Source: Halomonas sp. 7T (GTDB taxonomy: Bacteria > Pseudomonadota > Gammaproteobacteria > Pseudomonadales > Halomonadaceae). Taken from it: a stretch of 64,000 nucleotides of DNA. The notes under the pieces were generated by a model. It saw only the letters and a program-made list of their open reading frames with translations. It was not told the origin of the DNA and ran no database searches. Below are positions 59,882 through 64,000 of the stretch, one piece after another (positions within the stretch are counted from its first letter, which is position 1; every line of letters begins with the position of its first letter). The translations under genes and the position numbers were made by a program. The stretch is taken from NCBI RefSeq assembly GCF_025643255.1, contig NZ_CP087112.1, positions 62,001-126,000 of the forward strand, given 5' to 3'.

Positions 59882-60751
59882 ATGGCAGCTATCAGCGCCT
59901 CCCAGGTTAAGGAACTGCGCGAACGTACCGGTCTTGGCATGATGGAGTGTAAAAAAGCACTCACTGAAACCAACGGTGATATCGAAGTCGCAATCGAGAA
60001 TCTACGTAAAAGCTCTGGTCTTAAAGCCGCGAAGAAAGCAGGCCGTACCGCAGCAGAAGGCGCGGTGGTTACCCGTGTAGCCGAAGACGGCAGCTACGGC
60101 GTGATGGTTGAAATCAATTCCGAGACTGACTTCGTTGCCCGTGACGACAACTTCATCGCGTTCACCAACAAGATCGCTGATGCGTTCTTTGCGGCGAAAA
60201 ACGAAGACGTTGCAGCAGTTATGGCGGGTGACCTTGAGTCTGCTCGCGAGCAGCTTGTTCAGAAAATTGGCGAGAACATCGGCGTACGTCGTGCCGTTGT
60301 CGTGAATGCCGTTGAAGGTGGTCTGGTGGGCGAATACGTTCACGGCGGCCGTATTGGCGTTTTGACCGTCCTGAAAGGCGGCACCAGCGAAGCCGCCAAA
60401 GACGTTGCTATGCACGTTGCCGCGATTAACCCGTCAGTCGCTCATCCTGAAGATATGCCTCAGGAAGAGTTGGACAAAGAGAAAGCGATCATCATGGCCC
60501 AGCCTGATATGGCCGGTAAGCCAGAGCAGATCGCTGAGAAGATGGTGGGTGGTCGTCTGAAGAAGTACCTGGCTGAAAACAGCCTGACCGAGCAGCCGTT
60601 CGTAAAAGATCCGAACCAGTCCGTGGCTGAGTTCGTGAAAGCGGCCGGTGGTGAAGTCGTTGGCTTTACCCGCTTTGAAGTGGGCGAAGGCATCGAGAAA
60701 GAAGAAGTCGACTTTGCTAAAGAAGTCATGGAACAGGCTGGCCGTCGCTAA
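59882..60751 (+). CDS. tsf: Elongation factor Ts
   Basis: EF-Ts is the nucleotide exchange factor of EF-Tu. The 289-residue protein has [15 protein letters not shown] (N-terminal domain), the core [10 protein letters not shown] with the conserved TDFV loop, and [21 protein letters not shown] weak -10 (TATACT, 59827) may add transcription. A GC-rich hairpin follows before pyrH. Confidence 0.98.
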   Translation: MAAISASQVKELRERTGLGMMECKKALTETNGDIEVAIENLRKSSGLKAAKKAGRTAAEGAVVTRVAEDGSYGVMVEINSETDFVARDDNFIAFTNKIADAFFAAKNEDVAAVMAGDLESAREQLVQKIGENIGVRRAVVVNAVEGGLVGEYVHGGRIGVLTVLKGGTSEAAKDVAMHVAAINPSVAHPEDMPQEELDKEKAIIMAQPDMAGKPEQIAEKMVGGRLKKYLAENSLTEQPFVKDPNQSVAEFVKAAGGEVVGFTRFEVGEGIEKEEVDFAKEVMEQAGRR

Positions 60752-60775
60752 GGTCAGAGGTTCAAGTAAGAAGAT

Positions 60776-60797
60776 GGCGTGCGCGCGAGCGCACGCC
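60776..60797. other. Perfect 9-bp GC-rich hairpin between tsf and pyrH
   Basis: GGCGTGCGC (60776-60784) and GCGCACGCC (60789-60797) close a GCGA tetraloop of the stable GNRA class. No T-run follows, so it may be a processing or stability element in the tsf-pyrH transcript. Confidence 0.6.
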
Positions 60798-60871
60798 TTC
60801 GTGTATCCGGCCCTTACTAAATTGGGCTACCTCCACCCACCGCTGCCTAGTTCTGCCTCAGGAGAGATGCC

Positions 60872-61642
60872 ATGTCACATGATGCTCAAGAGTCTACCCC
60901 CGTTGCTACCGCGAAAATTGATAAGTCGAAATCAAAGTACAAACGTATTTTGCTGAAACTGTCAGGCGAAGCGCTGATGGGGGAGCACGATTTTGGTATC
61001 GACCCTAAAGTGTTGGATCGTATGGCGCTTGAGATTGGCCAGTTGGTCGGAATTGGTGTTCAGGTGGGGATTGTAATTGGGGGAGGTAACCTGTTCCGTG
61101 GCGCAGCACTCAATGAAGCGGGCATGGATAGGGTGACGGGTGACCATATGGGAATGCTGGCAACGGTGATGAACGCGTTGGCCATGCGTGATGCGCTGGA
61201 GCGCTCTAATATCCGCTCGCGGGTTATGTCAGCGATTCCCATGAGCGGTGTGGTGGAACATTATGACCGCCGTACCGCCATCCGCTATTTAACGTCGGGT
61301 GATGTGGTGCTGTTTTCTGCAGGTACCGGAAACCCTTTCTTCACCACCGACTCTGCTGCCTGTTTGCGCGGCATTGAAGTGGACGTCGACGTTGTCATCA
61401 AGGCCACTAAGGTGGACGGCGTGTACAATAAGGATCCGGTGAAGTACCCCGACGCCATTAAATACGACCAGCTCTCCTATGACGATGCACTGGAACAGAA
61501 GCTGGGCGTGATGGATTTGACCGCTATCTGCCTGGTACGTGACCATAATATGCCAGTGCGGGTATTCGATATGAACAAGCCTGGTGCCTTACTGAATTTG
61601 GTAGTAGGGGGCAAGGAAGGCACGCTGATAGACAGAGGGTAA
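60872..61642 (+). CDS. pyrH: UMP kinase
   Basis: PyrH phosphorylates UMP to UDP. The 256-residue amino-acid-kinase fold protein has [43 protein letters not shown] and the C-terminal [20 protein letters not shown]. The N-terminal 25 residues are an extra hydrophilic extension. It belongs to rpsB-tsf-pyrH-frr, with frr 4 bases later. Confidence 0.97.
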   Translation: MSHDAQESTPVATAKIDKSKSKYKRILLKLSGEALMGEHDFGIDPKVLDRMALEIGQLVGIGVQVGIVIGGGNLFRGAALNEAGMDRVTGDHMGMLATVMNALAMRDALERSNIRSRVMSAIPMSGVVEHYDRRTAIRYLTSGDVVLFSAGTGNPFFTTDSAACLRGIEVDVDVVIKATKVDGVYNKDPVKYPDAIKYDQLSYDDALEQKLGVMDLTAICLVRDHNMPVRVFDMNKPGALLNLVVGGKEGTLIDRG

Positions 61643-61646
61643 CAAC

Positions 61647-62204
61647 GTGATCAATGATATTAAGAAAGATGCAGATTCCCGTATGAAAAAAAGTGTTGAA
61701 GCGCTGAATAGCAACTTCAACAAAATTCGTACAGGGCGCGCGCACCCCAGTATTTTGGATGCAGTAACGCTTGATTATTACGGCAGCCAAGTACCGCTAA
61801 GTCAGGTGGCCTCGGTGAACGTAGAAGACGCGCGTACGCTGACGGTCGTTCCTTGGGAGCAGAGCATGGTGCCGAAAATTGAAAAGGCCATCATGACCTC
61901 TGATCTTGGGCTGAACCCGTCAAGTGCTGGCAACGTCATCCGTGTGCCAATGCCGATGCTTACAGAAGAGACGCGTAAAGGCTATATCAAGCAGGCCCGC
62001 AGCGAAGCCGAACACGCCCGTGTCGCCGTTCGTAACGTGCGCCGCGATGCTAACGGCGATTTCAAATCTTTACTAAAAGATAAAGAGATCACCGAAGACG
62101 ATCAGCGCCAGGGCGAAGATGAAATCCAGAAGCTGACCGATAAGTATATTGCTGAGATCGACAAGGCGCTTGCTGCCAAAGAGCATGATCTCATGCAGGT
62201 TTAG
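61647..62204 (+). CDS. frr: Ribosome recycling factor
   Basis: RRF with EF-G splits post-termination ribosomes. The 185-residue protein has [41 protein letters not shown] and the C-terminal coiled coil [20 protein letters not shown]. The start is GTG at 61647. Confidence 0.97.
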   Translation: MINDIKKDADSRMKKSVEALNSNFNKIRTGRAHPSILDAVTLDYYGSQVPLSQVASVNVEDARTLTVVPWEQSMVPKIEKAIMTSDLGLNPSSAGNVIRVPMPMLTEETRKGYIKQARSEAEHARVAVRNVRRDANGDFKSLLKDKEITEDDQRQGEDEIQKLTDKYIAEIDKALAAKEHDLMQV

Positions 62205-62240
62205 TGGTTGTTACTATCACTAACTGTTTTTGTTTAGTCG

Positions 62241-62261
62241 CGGGCAGTCAAGCGCTGCCCG
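62241..62261. other. Hairpin between frr and uppS
   Basis: CGGGCAG (62241-62247) pairs with CTGCCCG (62255-62261), loop TCAAGCG. It has no T-run and lies 50 bases before the uppS start. Confidence 0.35.
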
Positions 62262-62310
62262 TCAGGCCATGGCTTGGCTTACCTATGACTGATCTTTGGT
62301 GCGAGAACCC

Positions 62311-63096
62311 ATGACGTCACCGCAGCTTCCTGACAAGCAGCCGGGCGGCGCAACGCCTTCTCACTCCGAGGAGTCGCTGCCGCTACATGTCGCTATCATT
62401 ATGGATGGCAACAACCGCTGGGCGCGTGCACGCGGACTTTCTGGTGTGCGCGGCCATCGTGCGGGTGTTGAAGCCGTCAGAGCGGTGATTCAGCGCGCCG
62501 CCGAACGCGGTGTGAAAACCTTAAGCTTGTTCGCCTTTTCCAGTGAAAATTGGAAACGTCCTGCGAATGAGGTCAATGCGCTTATGGAGCTTTTTTTAAT
62601 GGCGCTCAAGCGTGAAGTTAAAAAGCTTAATGAGCGTAATGTTCGCCTTTCCATTATCGGTGAGCAGCGCGGCTTTTCCCACGCCATCCAAAAACATATC
62701 CAGCGCGCTGAGGCGCTGACCGCTGCCAATACGGGCATGCATCTGGTGATTGCGGCTAATTATGGCGGTCAGTGGGATATTGCCCGAGCGGCAAGGCAGT
62801 TGGCGGAGCAGGTCGCCGCGGGAGAGATCGTGGCCGCTGATATCGATGAAGCGCGACTCGATGCGGCGATGAATACCCAGCAGGTGCCGCCGGTGGACTT
62901 GTGTATCCGCACCAGTGGAGAACAACGCCTATCCAACTTTATGTTGTGGCAACTGGCTTATGCTGAGCTGTATTTTTCCCCCCTGTTGTGGCCTGACTTT
63001 GACGCTGCGGCGTTTGATACGGCGCTGGATGATTTTTGCCAGCGCCGCCGCCGCTTTGGCATGACTGACGAACAAATAGAGGCGCAAGGTGCTTAA
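62311..63096 (+). CDS. uppS: Undecaprenyl diphosphate synthase
   Basis: UppS adds isopentenyl units to make the C55 carrier for peptidoglycan. The 261-residue cis-prenyltransferase has HVAIIMDGNNRWARARG (substrate Asp), GHRAG, LFAFSSENWKRP, and the C-terminal DLCIRTSGEQRLSNFMLWQ. I chose the ATG at 62311; a TTG at 62296 is also in frame. It overlaps cdsA by eight bases. Confidence 0.96.
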   Translation: MTSPQLPDKQPGGATPSHSEESLPLHVAIIMDGNNRWARARGLSGVRGHRAGVEAVRAVIQRAAERGVKTLSLFAFSSENWKRPANEVNALMELFLMALKREVKKLNERNVRLSIIGEQRGFSHAIQKHIQRAEALTAANTGMHLVIAANYGGQWDIARAARQLAEQVAAGEIVAADIDEARLDAAMNTQQVPPVDLCIRTSGEQRLSNFMLWQLAYAELYFSPLLWPDFDAAAFDTALDDFCQRRRRFGMTDEQIEAQGA

Positions 63097-63910
63097 ACAG
63101 CGGATTATCACCGCAGCCTGGTTAGCTCCCCTAACGCTGATCGGCCTGTTCGGACTGCAAGGCGGCGCGTTTGCGCTATTTACAGCGCTTATCGTGCTTC
63201 TAGGGGCGTGGGAGTGGGCCAACTTGGCCGGTGTTACCCGCCATCGTTCGCGGTTGCAGTATGTCGCAACGCTGGTGCTGCTCATGGTCTTCATGTGGGT
63301 GAGCGGTGCCGCTTTTGCTGTTTGGCCGCTATGGATCGGGGCCATTGGTTGGCTGCTGAATCTTTTTTGGGTCACTCGTTACCCAGAAGCTGGTGAGCAG
63401 TGGCAAGCGCGCTCTCGCCGTTTGTTGATGGGGGTGTGGGTGCTGTTGCCGTGTTGGGTCGGTTTCAACGTCCTCCGCGATAGCGGGGCTGTGTGGTTGC
63501 TGTTTGTCCTGCTGCTCGTATGGAGTGCCGATATCGGCGCCTATTTTGCTGGCCGCCAGTGGGGCAAGCGCAAGCTGGCACCGAAGGTGAGTCCCGGGAA
63601 ATCCTGGGAGGGCGTTGCTGGGGGGCTAGTCGCCACCTCGCTGCTGGCCATCGGGTTTGCTTTTTGGCAGGCGCTAGGTCTTGTCGGCGGTTTAGCGCTA
63701 CTCATTATCACCGCGCTGGTGACACTCATTTCGGTACTGGGTGATTTGCTAGAAAGCATGCTGAAGCGCCATCGCAATATTAAAGATTCCAGCCAATTAT
63801 TGCCCGGCCACGGTGGCGTGTTGGATCGTATTGACAGCTTAACGGCGGCTATCCCGATCTTTGCGCTGCTCTATTTGCAGGTGCTTCAGTTACAGGTGAG
63901 TGCGTTATGA
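63089..63910 (+). CDS. cdsA: Phosphatidate cytidylyltransferase
   Basis: CdsA makes CDP-diacylglycerol for phospholipids. The 273-residue protein is highly hydrophobic (about eight helices) and ends with the CDS signature [28 protein letters not shown] (about 230-255). The start is GTG at 63089. It overlaps dxr by four bases. Confidence 0.96.
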   Translation: MLKQRIITAAWLAPLTLIGLFGLQGGAFALFTALIVLLGAWEWANLAGVTRHRSRLQYVATLVLLMVFMWVSGAAFAVWPLWIGAIGWLLNLFWVTRYPEAGEQWQARSRRLLMGVWVLLPCWVGFNVLRDSGAVWLLFVLLLVWSADIGAYFAGRQWGKRKLAPKVSPGKSWEGVAGGLVATSLLAIGFAFWQALGLVGGLALLIITALVTLISVLGDLLESMLKRHRNIKDSSQLLPGHGGVLDRIDSLTAAIPIFALLYLQVLQLQVSAL

Positions 63911-64000
63911 GTCAGCCGCCGCTGCAGCACGTCACAGTGCTTGGCTCTACCGGCTCCATAGGCACTAACACGCTGAATGTGATTGCCCGCCACCCTGACC
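63907..64000 (+). CDS. dxr: 1-deoxy-D-xylulose 5-phosphate reductoisomerase, partial (5' end)
   Basis: The frame runs off the window after 31 residues. It starts [20 protein letters not shown], with the NADPH-binding [13 protein letters not shown] typical of Dxr (IspC), first committed step of the MEP pathway. The ATG overlaps the cdsA stop. uppS-cdsA-dxr is the usual order. Confidence 0.93.
   Translation, partial: MSQPPLQHVTVLGSTGSIGTNTLNVIARHPD

Overview
This 64-kb window is a stretch of core chromosome from a gammaproteobacterium, most probably Halomonas or a close relative in the Halomonadaceae. That assignment is an inference from gene content, Pseudomonas-like gene order, moderately high GC and fairly acidic proteins; I could not search a database. 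Coding density is about 90%. I saw no rRNA or tRNA genes, no insertion sequences, no prophage and no CRISPR array.

Layout. 1-4.6 kb: end of a DUF349 protein gene, then minCDE (division-site placement) and sbcB (exonuclease I). 4.6-11.8 kb: an M16 protease behind an SRAP-fold protein that has lost its catalytic residues, a TetR-acyltransferase pair, a CNNM/CorC-type protein and a CcsA-like protein. 12-16 kb: ffh, then the rpsP-rimM-trmD-rplS ribosome cluster. 16-22.3 kb: xerD, dsbC, hom, thrC, recJ. 22.3-27.7 kb: a less conserved block with a YitT-family protein, a copper ATPase operon with a MerR-type regulator and a 26-residue membrane peptide, and a FadL-like porin. 27.9-31 kb: prfB (with its programmed frameshift), lysS and a small acidic protein. 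31-34.3 kb: an MFS exporter, bolA, a HolD-like gene, rimI and zapB. 34.4-39.4 kb: rsmD diverging from ftsY-ftsE-ftsX, then rpoH. 39.5-46.7 kb: slmA, argB, algC, dut and coaBC diverging from radC, rpmB, rpmG and mutM. 46.8-50.8 kb: RlmI-like methyltransferase, thioesterase, alanine dehydrogenase, slyX and a membrane-anchored cold-shock protein. 50.8-58.6 kb (minus strand): map, glnD, dapC, yffB-like, dapD, dapE and a small conserved protein. 58.9-64 kb: rpsB, tsf, pyrH, frr, uppS, cdsA and the start of dxr.

Functional themes are translation and protein targeting, cell division and its spatial control (MinCDE, SlmA, ZapB, FtsEX), lysine/peptidoglycan and isoprenoid-lipid precursor synthesis, and DNA repair (ExoI, RecJ, RadC, MutM, Dut). 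Most neighbours overlap by 1-8 bases, so many are probably translationally coupled.

The points most worth a second look are: the SRAP protein with all four catalytic positions replaced (7453-8130); a probable divergent DNA polymerase III psi subunit (32878-33675); a perfect 25-copy hexamer repeat inside ftsY (35434-35583); a membrane-anchored cold-shock domain (50214-50747); a 26-residue peptide coupled to copA (22989-23069); a 14-bp-period tandem repeat between map and rpsB (58573-58628); and phased T-tracts upstream of the rpmB promoter (45107-45143).
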